A stretch of DNA of 64,000 nucleotides from Micropterix aruncella. Taxonomy: Eukaryota > Arthropoda > Insecta > Lepidoptera > Micropterigidae. Shown in pieces: positions 33,061 through 44,505 of the stretch. Location of the stretch: positions 4,730,789 through 4,794,788 of the forward strand of contig OX155978.1 in NCBI GenBank assembly GCA_944548615.1. The letters are read 5' to 3'. A program made the position numbers and the translations under genes. Every line of letters starts with the position of its first letter. Positions within the stretch are counted from its first letter, which is position 1. A model generated the notes under the pieces. That model had not been told where the DNA came from, searched no databases, and worked only from the letters and a program-made list of their open reading frames with translations.

Positions 33061-34455
33061 ATCTATATCTGAAAGTGATCCTTGACCGTTCTCTAACTTA
33101 CAAGGCCCTTTGCCACAACACGAAATAGAAGGTGTGTTCCAGAAATAGCATCGCAAAAGAAATTAACTGGAAGTGCATGGGGAGCCAACCCAGCTACACT
33201 GAGAACCTCAGCTCTAGCATCTCCGCAGCGTATATTTATTTATTTATTTATAGTAATTTACAGCGTAATATGTAATAACATTAAATAAAATTTAGCCTTA
33301 AAAATAAAAAACCCACAACAAGTTGTGATCGACATGGGAAAGATCGGTCCCATGTCGTCCAACTAAATAAAAACCTGGTCTAGGGCAAACATTTTAATCA
33401 TATACAAGTTTAAATAAGAAGACATGTTCAAAAGAAGAAAAAATAGTTTAAAAAAAGCGAAAATAAGAAAAAATAATTTAAATAAATAAAAATATATAAT
33501 AATAAAATGTATAGTTATAATAAAATAAAATATTGAAATAAATAGATAATTAAATACACTTAACCTTCGGCTAATATTAAGCTATATACCTAGTCATAAC
33601 TTAAATTATATATAAACATTGTAATATTTGTAAAAAAAATAAAAAGTCACAAAAAAAATATAATACTAGTAATAGTAAAGTTTCTAAAAAAGTAAAATAT
33701 TGACAGAGAAAAATTAAAATAATAGTAATAGTCACAAAGTGCAGCCAAACTATTTGAGAGTTCTTGATTTATTCGGGACCTTCCTGCCCAAGCATCCACG
33801 AGACCACTTGTGTCTTAATAATTGATATACTCGGGCTAATCTTTAATAATACCGCTCCAATTTAGACTGGATCAACACACGCAAAAATGATCAACATTGC
33901 TGTGAACGATGCTGCGAGAATCGTGTGCGGCTGCCTCAAACCTACTCCGGTCGAAAAGCTTTATCCTGTCATCGGCGTCGCTCTCCCTGCAATATATAGT
34001 GATGTATTGTCTTATTCTGAACGCCTAATGATAATAGACGACCCAAGACACCCACTGCATGGGAAAAACTACACCACAAATCGCGAAAATCATTCTTGAG
34101 CCGTACACAACCGCTCCAAAGCAGTCAATCTTTGAACAACATCTTTAATTGGAGGGCTTCAATTGGCGAGGATGTTAAGGAACATGTTGCACCAGAGTAC
34201 CATATCTCCTATACTACCCGGCGTAGTGCTAACCGACTGAGGATAGGTGTGACAAGATGCCGAGCCAATGTCGTCCGCTAGGGCTATACAGATAATCCAA
34301 TATGCGACTGTGCAACGCTGCAAAATGAATACCACTTCCTATCCTGCGCGCAGCTGTTGTCAACCCTCATCACACTCCAGGAAGAGGCGAACGGCAAGGC
34401 CACCCAGGCCGCATGTTTTTGCGAAAACGTGTCCCAACCTGGCCCGGACACGTTA
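33061..34455 (+). pseudogene. LINE RT C-terminal region, interrupted
   Basis: The pieces LGVILDRSLTYKALC-like (33070-33110), GANPATLRTSALA (33181-33220), NDAARIVCGCLKPTPVEKLY (~33900-33960) and a final zinc-finger-like CDCATLQNEYHFLSC stretch (~34305-34350) follow the order of a LINE RT thumb and C-terminus. Stops and frameshifts are present. A second LINE tail lies within it at 33231-33777. Confidence 0.65.
33231..33777 (-). mobile_element. LINE 3' end inserted in another LINE
   Basis: The minus-strand tail is (AAAT)n at 33231-33252 on the plus strand. The 3' UTR contains a hairpin-like GACATGGGAAAGATCGGTCCCATGTC. It splits the RT remnant between the TLRTSALA and APVWARS-like positions. Confidence 0.6.
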
Positions 34456-34930
34456 ATTCAAAAAGTGAGACAAAACTCGATTGCACGCGATGCGTCTGCG
34501 GGGCCGAACTGATGTGCGGCTGTATAATTGTAAGCGCGTAATGGAGACCGCGTGGCCCAGTCCAGGCAACATTAGCATCGCGCGAAGACGGGGTTATACA
34601 GCGTAAATATTTACGCCGGTCCACCCGCCGTAATTACAAGCGTAATTCCGCCAGTCGGGCCCCAGACGCCGAGTGGCACGGACATCCAAGTAATCCCCTC
34701 TCGAAACAACAATGTAAAACTTTGCAAGCCTTTCTGTATCTTAAATTATTCACGATAGAAACAAGGCATCTAAAACGATTTAATAAAGCCTTCATATAGC
34801 ACTGCAAAGCACTTAACAACCTGGTAATGGCCCTCAACCGTTTTCTAACTTACTAAGCCCTTTGCCAAAATACGAAACAGACAATCTTTTCTAGAAATAG
34901 CATCGCAAAGAAACTAACTGGTAGTATATG
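34453..34930 (+). repeat. LINE-derived segment A, copy 2
   Basis: Co-linear with copy 1, and also carrying the next part of the RT (AACCGTTTTCTAACTTACTA, AGCATCGCAAAGAAACTAAC) without the foldback. It lies head-to-tail after the first RT remnant and keeps an uninterrupted TAA at 34643-34645. Confidence 0.7.
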
Positions 34931-34954
34931 GAAGGCTTATCCGGCGTCTCCATT

Positions 34955-35542
34955 CGCGCGCTTTTGTCCTCATCTTGCGTTTTCCTCTGACGCACGCTTT
35001 TGATACCATAGCGCATGCGTCAAAACTAATTGAATGACAGCGCATGCCTCAGCGCACGCCGATCCGGCACTCGCACGATCCGCGCACGCGTGCGTCACTC
35101 TGTGCATTTTGCGACGCAAAACGGCGGAAGATAAAGAAAAACGTTTTGATTTACAGAACATTATAAAAATAATTGTCCTATATTGTGGGACCAGAATTAT
35201 ATTACATATTATAATACATTGTAACAATAAAATAATTATCATACATTTAAACAATAAAATCAAAAGGAACGACGCTTTTACTGCTCTGGCCTAAAAATGC
35301 AATTTTAATGTCAATATGGTCAAAAACAAGATAAAAAGCCTGCGGTCATACTTCTCTAAGAAACTTCAATGATTACTACAAGCTCACTAGTTCATCATAA
35401 TCTCCACCAGGTGCTGTCAGTGATCGCAATTGAATAGACGAAAGCGCATAAGTGTAGACGTATAACTGCATTCAATAAGGCATGCGGTAGACGCAAGATG
35501 CAATTGAAAGTGATTACGCAAGATGAAGACGAAAGCGCACGA
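34955..35542. mobile_element. MITE-like element with ~25-bp inverted ends
   Basis: The left end CGCGCGCTTTTGTCCTCATC (34955-34980) is the imperfect inverse of GATGAAGACGAAAGCGCACG (35517-35542). The ends are rich in ACGCATGCG words, the middle is AT-rich, and there is no coding frame. No target duplication could be settled. Confidence 0.55.
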
Positions 35543-35589
35543 CTTTAGAGGGGCATACCTTTAGAACGTCAGCTCTGGGTATGGAAGAT

Positions 35590-36005
35590 ATACACGCATG
35601 TCTACCGGGCGCGATTACAAGCGTAAAGGGGCGAACACACTATCGGACGCGTCCGCTGCCGCGGCTTATGGACAGTATGCACAGTCGTTTGGGACGTGGC
35701 TTGCCAGAGCTCTATCGGACGTCCGAAGCCTAGAGGTCGCGTCCGCGACTGACGTCCGATAATGTGCACGGCTCAATAGAAATTCATTACACAGATCGCG
35801 CCCATAAGCCGCGGCTAACGGACGCGTCCGATAGTGTGTTCGCCCCTTAATTCGGGCAGTCGGTCTATAGACGCCGAGCGGAACGGACGTCCGAGTAACC
35901 CCCTCTTGAAACAACACTGTAAAACTTCGCATGCCTTCGTCTAACTTAATTATTCAAGATAGAATCAACGCATCTAAAACAATGTAATAAAGCGTTTAAT
36001 CATCT
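35590..36005 (+). repeat. LINE-derived segment A, copy 3, with MITE
   Basis: CTACCGGGCGCGATTACAAG and, after the MITE, GACGCCGAGCGGAACGGACG and CATCTAAAACAATGTAATAA align with copies 1 and 2. Confidence 0.7.
35627..35847. mobile_element. 221-bp MITE with TAA duplication
   Basis: Terminal inverted repeats of ~40 bp start AGGGGCGAACACACTATCGG. The element is flanked by TAA (35624-35626 and 35848-35850). Copies 1 and 2 of segment A have a single TAA at the same place, so the insertion and its 3-bp duplication are directly shown. TAA targets suggest PIF/Harbinger. Confidence 0.85.
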
Positions 36006-36155
36006 GTTGTATCTTTTCCCATTTTATAAACTAGCTATATTATTATACAAGAGCAATGAATCCAGATCACTTACATAACCTTAATATCTCAGAAACTAAG
36101 ACTGCTAGTTTATTCAAATAAAAAGTATTTTATAAGCAACTTAACTCAAGATCTA

Positions 36156-36734
36156 TCTATATATATAAAAAACAAAGCGGGTTTGTTCGAACGCTTATAA
36201 CTTGAGAACAGCTGAACCGATTTTCATCGTTTTTGATTTGTAGTATTTGTCTCCGCCCCGAATAGCAGAACAACTATTAAAAACAAAAATTGGAAAGTTG
36301 ACGAAAAATTTGAAATAAAAGAAAAAAAATTGTCCTATACAAAATGTAAATCCGTGTTTTTCTCATGGTCAGTTGTACGTGGTATGTTCACGTGTCGGCA
36401 AATCATCCGCTTTATTTGTTCTTGCGCCTGATAAAAAAACAAAAATGTCGTATATCACAAGATGCTTCAATGAAGAGAATTAAACCGAGTGCATCCCATG
36501 CTGCACAATATGTAAATAGTTTAATTCAATCATGTCTTGCTGACACGCAATTGATATACTTAATTTTTGTACTTTTATATTTCTTTTTGTGTTATTATCT
36601 TAATAAAGTAGTGAACTTAATATTTATTTTGTATTCATTGTATTACTTTCATAAAATCATAAATTAAGTTCAGCTAATCTGTAACACGACATTCATTGAC
36701 TGTTAGGCTGTACGAAGTTCGCCGGGTCAGCTAG
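36156..36734 (+). mobile_element. Internally deleted Helitron (family 1, copy B)
   Basis: It starts TCTATATATATAAAAAAC after host A (an overlapping TC start at 36152 is possible) and ends GAAGTTCGCCGGGTCAGCTAG before host T. The helicase C-terminus is again present (CFSHGQLYVVCSRVGKSSAL), with a one-base deletion that shifts frame after KKTK. It has the same internal junction as 2736-3285, so both descend from one deleted master. Confidence 0.8.
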
Positions 36735-36939
36735 TAAATACATAAATAAAACTCCTCGGTTGCTGAAAGTTAATGCCATCAAAAAGGCTAAAACCAAATA
36801 AATGGTTTTTAGAAAATCGAACTGCAAATTCACTGCATTTGCTTTCGCTTTTGTTTCTGCTCTCTCACAAACAATCGGTTGTCTCACTCCAATACAATTT
36901 CGGCAAGTAGCCAGGGATAGGTAGACAGTACAATAGGAA

Positions 36940-37136
36940 TGTTGTAGAAAAAGTCCGTAAAAGATTTGAAGAACCAAGAGCAAACAACTACTATGGTGAA
37001 AGGACGTTAAAGTACCTCATTCCAAGAATCTTTAATACTATTGTATCTGAGTAAGACTGTGTAAGCGTGAGCAAACAGATGTTTAAAAAGAGATTAAAAA
37101 GCTACCTGTTAAACGTTTATAGTGAAATTGAATAAA
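36940..37136 (+). pseudogene. LINE RT C-terminal scrap
   Basis: NVVEKVRKRFEEPRANNYYG, ERTLKYLIPRIFNTI, a stop, then KQMFKKRLKSYLLNVYSEIE is the usual end of a Jockey/CR1-type RT. One stop codon interrupts it. Confidence 0.6.
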
Positions 37137-38016
37137 AAGAATAAAATAGAAAAAAATATTTCATCTGACATAGATTTCATAAATAAAGTCAATGCAACGC
37201 AATTAAAATTTGAATTTCGAGCGCGCGTAATCTCATTGAATTTAAAAATCAAATTGCAAGCGCGGGTCGCCGTGAGCCTTCGATTTCGAATTTCGAACGA
37301 GCCACGCATCACAAGCTCCGCCGCTTTTAAGAACCTCAATATGTCGTGTAATTCTCTAATTACGAAAACCAATTACTGGGTAGTTGTATTAATTGGTTGT
37401 CCCAGGTCAATTTAGAGTTTATTACGTATTCCGTTAAGTATTACAGCTCAGAATTCTATGGCTTTTGTTATAGATGTATTGCCTCTAATATTGCCCTACA
37501 CGATTTCTATACAGCTGGAATATTGGTGTGGTAATTTGAGCAAACAAGTTATCTCGGCGCGTTTCCGAAAGCACTCGAACGCTCCCGAACAACCCCCTTC
37601 TCGCCACCATCTCTCATCCCCCCCGGTTCAAATTTAATTAATGTTTGCTGCAATATAAATTGGCGAATTCCGCAAATTAGGCGGTAACTTTAATTCGGCG
37701 ATGTGAATTCTTTCCGCGAATTCGCCAAGACGTGAGGAATTTCGCTGACGAGGGCGGAATTTCCACGGAGAATTCGCGCGGCATCGTCGGGTAGTTTTGG
37801 CGCGGTGATTGATAATGTTTGCCTCAGTCGAGGTGTTGCTCGAGCGCGACGCGCCTTACGCGCCTTGCGCGCTTTTCCAGGGAAAGCGCTTGAGCTATGT
37901 AAAAACTTTGTATCGAACGATTATGGAAAATAGTGCGCTATATAAATCGTCTGAATAAACAACGGCTATATCTTGAACTAGCTGTTGCTTGCGGAATCGA
38001 GTTGCTAATTTGATTA
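37137..38016. other. Apparently unique sequence
   Basis: A CGCGCG/GAATTTCGAA patch at 37215-37310 resembles 11085-11225. Near 37665-37790, GCGAATTC-type words recur. No gene is supported. Confidence 0.35.
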
Positions 38017-38485
38017 ACTAGGGTTGTCGACTACAGCGGGCGAGCCCGTCCCTCAGAAAGTTTTAACGATTAGTCGTTCTTCGCGCAGAAGACTTGGACA
38101 AAACAGTCCACCGTCTAGCTCCGCCCCAAACCCGTAAGAGGCCAACGCCTTAACCGCGAGATAGCCAGGAGTGTTACCCAGCGGGCTTACACTCACGCCC
38201 TTACAGTCGCCGTAAGGTCCGCAACCACCGCCGCTCTATACTGCTTCCAGACTCCCCCAACTGTTAGTCAGAGTGCACAGTCGATTGGCTTACGCCGCAC
38301 GGTGTGAAGACCGTCCAGGAGCGCCAGAAAGTTGATTCCTAGGGGAAACTAGTCCTAAGGCCAGAGTCCTTCCCTGGCTCGCAGTTCTACGCGGAGGCCG
38401 CCGGATGGGTGTTGACCCGTGAGTGTGACCAATCCTGAACAGAATGGGTCTTCGTGGCCAACTCAGCAAGGGCCCGTTAGCTCCC
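38017..38485 (-). mobile_element. GR element copy 9 with internal deletion
   Basis: Both ends are intact on the plus strand. About 190 bp are missing where ACTCACGCCCTTAC joins AGTCGCCGTAAGGTCC. The remainder is close to copies 7 and 11. Confidence 0.75.
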
Positions 38486-38660
38486 TAAGCACACAGATTT
38501 ATCTCACAGCACCGAGACAGACCACAACTCCCTCCCACAGCACAGAGACAGACAGACACACAAAGATTTATTTCTGAAAATGGTCTTAATCGTCTCAGGG
38601 GGCTCAAAAAAAAATTTGCGCGCTCACAATACTTTCCCTTCTCGACGGTTGTTGGGCCAT
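38486..38660 (+). repeat. Dispersed repeat R, copy 5
   Basis: ACAGACAGACACACAAAG, AAAATGGTCTTAATCGTCTC and ACAATACTTTCCCTTCTCG match the other R copies. It abuts the GR copy. Confidence 0.6.
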
Positions 38661-38717
38661 GGCCAAAAGTATAGTAAAACATATTGTTGTATCTCTAATA
38701 GCAAAGCTCTCAAAGTT

Positions 38718-39050
38718 TTTTATTTATTTATTTATTTTATTTATTTAGTAGTAACACATCTAGTAAAAAGTTAATGTCATATTTGATTAAGATGTTAGCA
38801 AGAAATTGATGCGACATTATTTTTATGATTGACACAGTCGCCTAACTAGGCCTAGGCCTGTTCTAAGGCAGACTTTTAATGATGATATAAAGTGTGCACT
38901 GTCAACTTAATCTATAGTTAGTACTTATTTTTAAAACTACAGATATTTACGCATATACAAATATGGATAGATACTTATATACATCTATAGATAAAATATA
39001 TATCCATATATGCACACATACAGTTAGCAGATGCAATTGAGTGAGTTTTA
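38718..39050 (-). mobile_element. LINE 3' end with (AAAT)n tail
   Basis: On the minus strand GGCCTAGGCCTAGTTAGGCG is followed by a 3' UTR and an AAAT-repeat tail (38718-38747). The motif links it to the tails at 6.2, 14.6 and 15.9 kb. Confidence 0.6.
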
Positions 39051-39679
39051 TTTCCAAAATGCAGTTCGGTTTCCAAAGTTGTAATGAGTAGACGTTTCTG
39101 GTTGACGGCAATTTGCAATGTGTGCGCAGAAAGTTTTATAAGCCAGACGGGTGGGGATGCAATCTAGCGAGGAAAAGCCTCGTGGTTTTCAAACGGAGAG
39201 TTCGCAGAGTGTTGAGTGAATAGAAGAGAACTCCCACTTGCGGATTATAGTGTCTGGGCGCCAACATGGAAACTCTTAAGGCGACATGATACCTGGGAAC
39301 GACGATATCTGAGAAATTTTAGTTTTATGAGTTTTTTTTTAAATATATGCATTAATTTTTAAAAATTTTTTAGTGAATCCCTCGATAAGAAACCAATTTA
39401 AAATTTGGACACAAAAAAGTTGCTCATTGCCTTGGACATTAAGGCTTTAAACTGACTTCGAAAACTTTCATGCGTGATTGTGTTTTATTATAAGTTCATT
39501 ATATTGACTGGTTACTTCTCTAGGGCAGCACTTAGCCACATTTTTATTTAACCCTAAATTAATTACAATTAATTAAAACGTGAGAGCGCTCTGAGAGTTA
39601 CGTTAAATATGCTTTGCCATTAACACCCTTATACCACCACTGGGTAAAGATAGTTATTCTGGGCTAGCGCTGCGATATA
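39051..39679. other. Unassigned sequence upstream of a LINE fragment
   Basis: Nothing supported; the last ~100 bp may be degraded coding sequence of the LINE that follows. Confidence 0.3.
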
Positions 39680-40205
39680 ACGTTTAGTATGCGCCTGGTC
39701 CTTGCAAACCTAATGCTCAAACAAATATGTTTAGAAAAATCCGTCAACCACTGGAGCAACACACCAGGGTTGAATCATTCCAAAGCGCTAATTAAATCTT
39801 ACTACCGTAAGACGGCCCGTGAGGCCTTGCCGCTAAATAGGAACAATCTACGCATACTGGTGAGGGCGCTCACGGGGCATTGTGGCCTGAACAAACACAT
39901 GTTCAACCTCAAGCTCAGAGACACAAAAATGTGCAGGTTCTACCAAGGAGCAGAGGAAACTCCCCAGCACCTCATGTGCGAGTGTGGCCCGGTGATGCGT
40001 AAAAGATACACCCACTTGGGTGGCCATTACCTCCAACCTGAGGAGGTAAAACAATCTGGCGCCAGAAGCCTGCTGCGGTTCTTAAATGACACAAGGCTTA
40101 GCGCAGAGCTATAGTAGGTGGCGAACACAATAGATTAGCAATGGTCGCAGTGTTACAAGGCTCATAAAGACCTCAGAAAAGCCCCACTCAACAAATAAAA
40201 AAAAA
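39680..40205 (+). pseudogene. RNase H-type LINE C-terminus, second family
   Basis: The 141-codon frame 39689-40114 contains LRILVRALTGHCGLNKHMFN and CRFYQGAEETPQHLMCECG, the RNase H-LINE C-terminus. The second cysteine of the zinc knuckle is replaced by tyrosine (CRFY for CRFC). An A-rich tail lies at 40193-40208. It is related to, but distinct from, the copy at 28323-28803. Confidence 0.75.
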
Positions 40206-40749
40206 ATAATCGGGTAGTTCTCTCGTTGGAACTAGTAACGGCGGTGGTTGTTTCATCATGGTAATAATTTCGGTGTCATCTGCTGCGCACACAGTTATGA
40301 TTGTAGGCGTGTCTGTTAGTTACAAGTGGCGTGTGCCGCCAGTGCCCCAGACTCTAATTCCATTAGCTGAAGGCACGTTTGCACATCCCGCAGTCTGCGC
40401 TAAGTTTGTTTATGAACCAAGTAAGGACCGTAATTAGACTGGCGCGATAGTAATTTGTAAATGTGTTGCCCGCGAGGGGCTGCTTGCCGCTTCCTACCCC
40501 CCCCCCCCCCCTCCCCTACGACCATTGTTTTTATTTAATTAACTAGCGAAGCGTACCCTGTGAGACATCCGACTCTCTATTGTCGCCTGACAGACCCTTT
40601 ATATCAAGGCACTCCTAACAACCGAGCCAAGACTCTGCAACTTACATATACGTCGCTATATTCACAATAGAGTTACAGCTTGAATATGTATGACACTTTG
40701 ATACTGAATTTAATTCTCTTTATATATCTATATATTAATTTGAAACTTG
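40206..40749. other. Unassigned sequence with C-run
   Basis: A C-run of about 15 lies near 40497-40512 and otherwise nothing is recognised. Confidence 0.35.
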
Positions 40750-41385
40750 TTTTTTCCTGTAACTGCCATGTTGAGAGAACGGCTAGGCGTAAAAATTTGG
40801 TTGGGGTGTCTAAAATAAGCTCTCGGTCTGTAGATCAAAAGAGAAAAATAAAAATAAATTAATAGTTTAAAAAAACCACTAAAAACACGCTTGTGGGCTA
40901 TGATACGATATTCACATACACACAACTATGATACGATATTCCATCATGGAATGCCAGTGCCCATCTTCCGGCTTCATCATCAGATCTCGAAACCTAATCG
41001 TGGTCAAAGTTCATTCCAAGACTTTTCTAACAAGTCCAAACACAGCTATGATACGATGTTCTATCATGAAGTTCCAGTTAATATCTTCCGACTCCATCAT
41101 CAGATCAGTTCGACAGTACCATATTATTGTATTGTCATCAGAACTACATACAGCTGCCAATTTTCATACGATCCTTGGAAGATGGTTAAATTAGTTACCT
41201 TAGATTCCATTACATAGTTACATACAGGTCGATCTAATAAAAGCGTGTTAAAAATTAACGTGTTTTGCCTGTAACCGCCAAATGGAGTGAACGGCTAGGT
41301 TTAAAAAATTGGTTGAGGTGTCTGAAAGAAGCTCTGTCTGTTGTCATCAAAAGACAAATAAAAAAAACATCAATAAATAATTAAA
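40750..41385 (+). repeat. Repeat E copy 2 flanked by ~115-bp direct repeats
   Basis: The direct repeats 40752-40862 and 41267-41385 share CCTGTAACYGCCA, GAACGGCTAGG, TTGGTTGRGGTGTCT and AAAAGA. Between them lies repeat E (40863-41250), with CACTAAAAACACGCTT at one end and AAGCGTGTTAAAAA at the other and inner CTATGATACGATATTCCATC words. The flanking repeats are not seen at the other two E copies. Confidence 0.6.
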
Positions 41386-42060
41386 AAAAAGGAATAGTGC
41401 CTTCTGCTGAATTTTCGGGAAAGGGGTGAAGGGCGGGCGGGAGGAGGGGTACTTTAGGGGGGTGAGGTATAATAAACTTCTATCCAACTTTTATACGGAG
41501 CTTCACTATACTTGTATGCAGCTTTTATACGTTGCAAACCAAAGACTTGTTTATCGCACCGGGAAAACTGTCACAGTGTGTGATATTCAGTCTTTCTTTT
41601 CCCTCAAATTAAAACGTGTTGGGAGAGGACGTTCTTTGTGTGTCAAGTTTCGCAGCATTAGCGTCCCCTGACCTAATTCGGCCGTCCAAATTAATGCCAG
41701 GGCCGAATAATTAAAAGAAAACAATAGGGAGAGTATGCGGGGTAGCCGACACCGTCCCATACGTGCTCTTTTTATGGGAACCGCAGCGTACGCTAACAAT
41801 GGCGTTTACAGTGTCTATGCTGAATTTCTGCCAAATCGTTAAACGTAGAGTAGAATCGCGTAGACGATTTAGCATATTTTATAGCGCGTTAAAACTCTAT
41901 GGAATCGTTAGAGTAACTATGGAAATTAAAGTTACTATTACGGTTTACAGTGAACGGTCCCGGCCTGGAATAATGCCCTGTGTCTTGGCTCATCGCACTA
42001 CAGTGGCATCAAAATTATATAAATGAAAATAAAGATTTTGAAATGAGAGATATGAGAGGG
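41386..42060. other. Unassigned sequence
   Basis: A G-rich patch lies at 41417-41463. An 81-codon frame (41426-41671) has no domain. Confidence 0.3.
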
Positions 42061-42283
42061 ATCTAATGGCCCTGTTGCAGTTTGGCCACTGAGACCTATT
42101 TGTTCAAGGTTGGTCAAACTCACGGGTCAACAACACCCATCCGGCGGCCTGCACGTAAAACTGCGAGCCAGGGAAGGACTCTGATCTGCGGGCCAGTTTC
42201 CCCTATGAGTCAACCTTCGGGCGCTCCTGGACAGTTTGCGCACCGTGCAGCGTCAGCCAATCGATTGTGCAGTCTGAGCAACA
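42061..42283 (+). mobile_element. GR head fragment (copy 10)
   Basis: ATCTAATGGCCCTGTTGCAG through CAATCGATTGTGCAGTCTGA is the head third in plus orientation, ending where an inverted full copy starts. Confidence 0.65.
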
Positions 42284-42927
42284 ACTTGGGTTGTCGACTA
42301 CAGCGGGCGAGCCCGTCACCTCAGGAAGTTTTAACGATTAGTCGTTCTATCTCCCGTGAAGTGAACGCAGAAGACTTGGACGAAACAGTCCACCGTCGAG
42401 CTCCGCCACATGCCCGTAAGAGGCCAACGCCTTAACCGCGAGATAACTAGGTGTGTTACCCAGCGGGCTTACACTCACGCTTTTACTTCCAATTGCGACC
42501 AGATTACTCCGGTCTCTCGATTGGTTAGTAGTTCGAGGTCGCTTGCGCGGTCCTCTCCCTTACGAAGCGGTGAAACGGTGTAAACCGAATCTATGGCGGA
42601 CCACGGCGTCTGGGATCGGGTAGCCGATGGTCGTTTCAAGAGCAGTCGCCGTAAGGTCCGCAACCACCCCTGCTCTATAGGAAACAGTACTCCCTCCAGA
42701 CTCCCTCGACTAAGTGCACAGTTGATTGGCTTACGCCGTACGGTGCGCAGACCGTCGAGGAGCGCCAGAAGGTTGATTCCTAGGGGAAACTAGCCCTAAG
42801 GCCAGAGTCCTGCCCGGGCTCGCACTTGATGCGTGGAGGCCGCCGAATGGGTGTTGACCCGTGAGTGTGACCAACCCTGAACAGAATGGGTCTTCGTGGC
42901 CAACTCAGCAAAGGCCCATTAGCTCCC
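42284..42927 (-). mobile_element. GR element, near-full copy 11
   Basis: On the plus strand from ACTTGGGTTGTCGACTACAG to GGCCCATTAGCTCCC, co-linear with copy 3 with one small deletion near 42610 (TCCTTTGCCCGGCTG segment). It is back-to-back with copy 10. Confidence 0.75.
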
Positions 42928-43072
42928 AGACAAATGTACACTTCACTTTTGTAAAACAGGTTTTTTCCAGCTAACTGGTATACTAACAAAATTATAAGCG
43001 ATCAAATAAAAATTGTCACAACCGTACCCAGTCTACCCTAATATTGCGGTGCAGTATCAAGAAATAGTCTCA

Positions 43073-43812
43073 TCTATACTAAGCTATACTAATATTATAA
43101 AGAGGTAAAGTTTGTGACGTTGTAGGAAGTAATCTCTGGATCTACTGAACCGATTTTGAACATTCTTTTACCAATAGAAAGCCACGTTATTTGCGAGTGT
43201 CATAGGCTATATATTAATCCGGAAAATGAAAAGACTTTTTCGTGGTAGTCGGATTTCCAAAGTAAGTCGGAAAAAACGGTCGATCTAAAACGTTTCTAAC
43301 GAACGCTGCCTTAACGATGAGAGATATATGATTAAAATCTAGAGCAAAGTTGTAGAGCTTGATAATGCCTACAAAAAAGACAGCGACAGCATATGCCTAA
43401 CTTTTATATTTAAGTATTTATTTAAAAAAATATTTAAATCGTTAGGTCTGATTTATCGGTCATATTATTAACAATTATGAATTCTTATCAAAATAAGCAA
43501 ATTTATCGATATCTTGAAGTGTTTAAAACAAAATACTTTTACCTTTTACTGCATATAATTTCCCTTTTTCTGCATAAATGGTTAAAGAGATAAGACACTC
43601 ACAAATAAGACACTCACAAGAAGCACTCACAAATAACGGTAATATAGTCAAATTGGCATGCAAATACATACATATATATGCAGTAAAAATATAACCCTTC
43701 TTTTGGCAGTCAGGAAATAAATCATAGCACTCAGTACTAACCGAACCACACTCGTAATTTCATCACAAGTAAAAAGTTTTACCGCCCAACGAAGTGGGCA
43801 CGGCTCAGCTAG
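43073..43812 (+). mobile_element. Non-autonomous Helitron (family 2, copy 3)
   Basis: It starts TCTATACTAAGCTATACTAA (a small duplication of CTATACTAA) and ends with CGCCCAACGAAGTGGGCACG, GCTCAGCTAG, then host T. The CCCA-X-TGGG stem is well formed. No coding remains. Confidence 0.85.
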
Positions 43813-44404
43813 TTATATAATAAATACAGTGTTATAGAAAATAAAATAATATATAGAATTGTCATAGAACCTATAGTTGTATTCGTGACAGTAAATGACA
43901 AAAAGTGTATTATTTTCGGTCTCGGTAAAACTCGTAGGGTTTCGGTGTAATTGAATTGAAAAGTTGTCGAACAGTTTATCCAGCAATTTGGTCCCGCCTA
44001 CATTTCCATACATCTGGGCAAGGTCGGAGGAGAGTACTAATTCATTCGTCTCATCCCCCCCTGTCCTCCTGAGCCCCCTTGGGGGGGGGGGGGGTTCAGT
44101 GCCTTTGGCGTGCTGTATGAGGGGGGGGGGGGGGGTGGAAGGGCGACCTTTTGTTCGCGGCGGCAATTTATCACACTGGTAGGTAGACCGCGCCGCCATA
44201 GATTAACCGATGAATTGTGCTTTTTTGTAATAGATGCGACATGTGCTTTCACGGATCTCTCGGCAGCTCTCTCTCGATTAATATAATCAGCGCGATGGTC
44301 GCGAGGCCATCGATATATAGGGGCCTATATATGCTATTACTGTAGTAGACAGGGCTCCATGCCCGTTGGTTTATGTACTCGGCGCCGCGCAGATTGTAAT
44401 TGGA
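43813..44404. other. Unassigned sequence with poly-G tracts
   Basis: G-runs of 14 (44081-44094) and 15 (44121-44135) lie 26 bp apart and are likely quadruplex formers. The proline- and glycine-rich frames here are by-products. Confidence 0.5.
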
Positions 44405-44505
44405 CGTCTCTAAGTCTATACGCTCATTCCACGACTGAAAGAACGATCATATATCGTTACACCAGCCTTGGGAGACGGTTTCGCCCGCTGTAGTTGACAC
44501 CTCTC
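44405..44505 (+). mobile_element. GR hairpin-end fragment (copy 12)
   Basis: GACTGAAAGAACGATCATAT and GTTTCGCCCGCTGTAGTTGA identify the diverged subfamily also seen at 20324-20994. Confidence 0.6.

Noticed and set aside
41830..41880. Near-palindrome around AAATCGTTAAACG
   Set aside because: Arms are short and interrupted; not above chance for AT-rich DNA.
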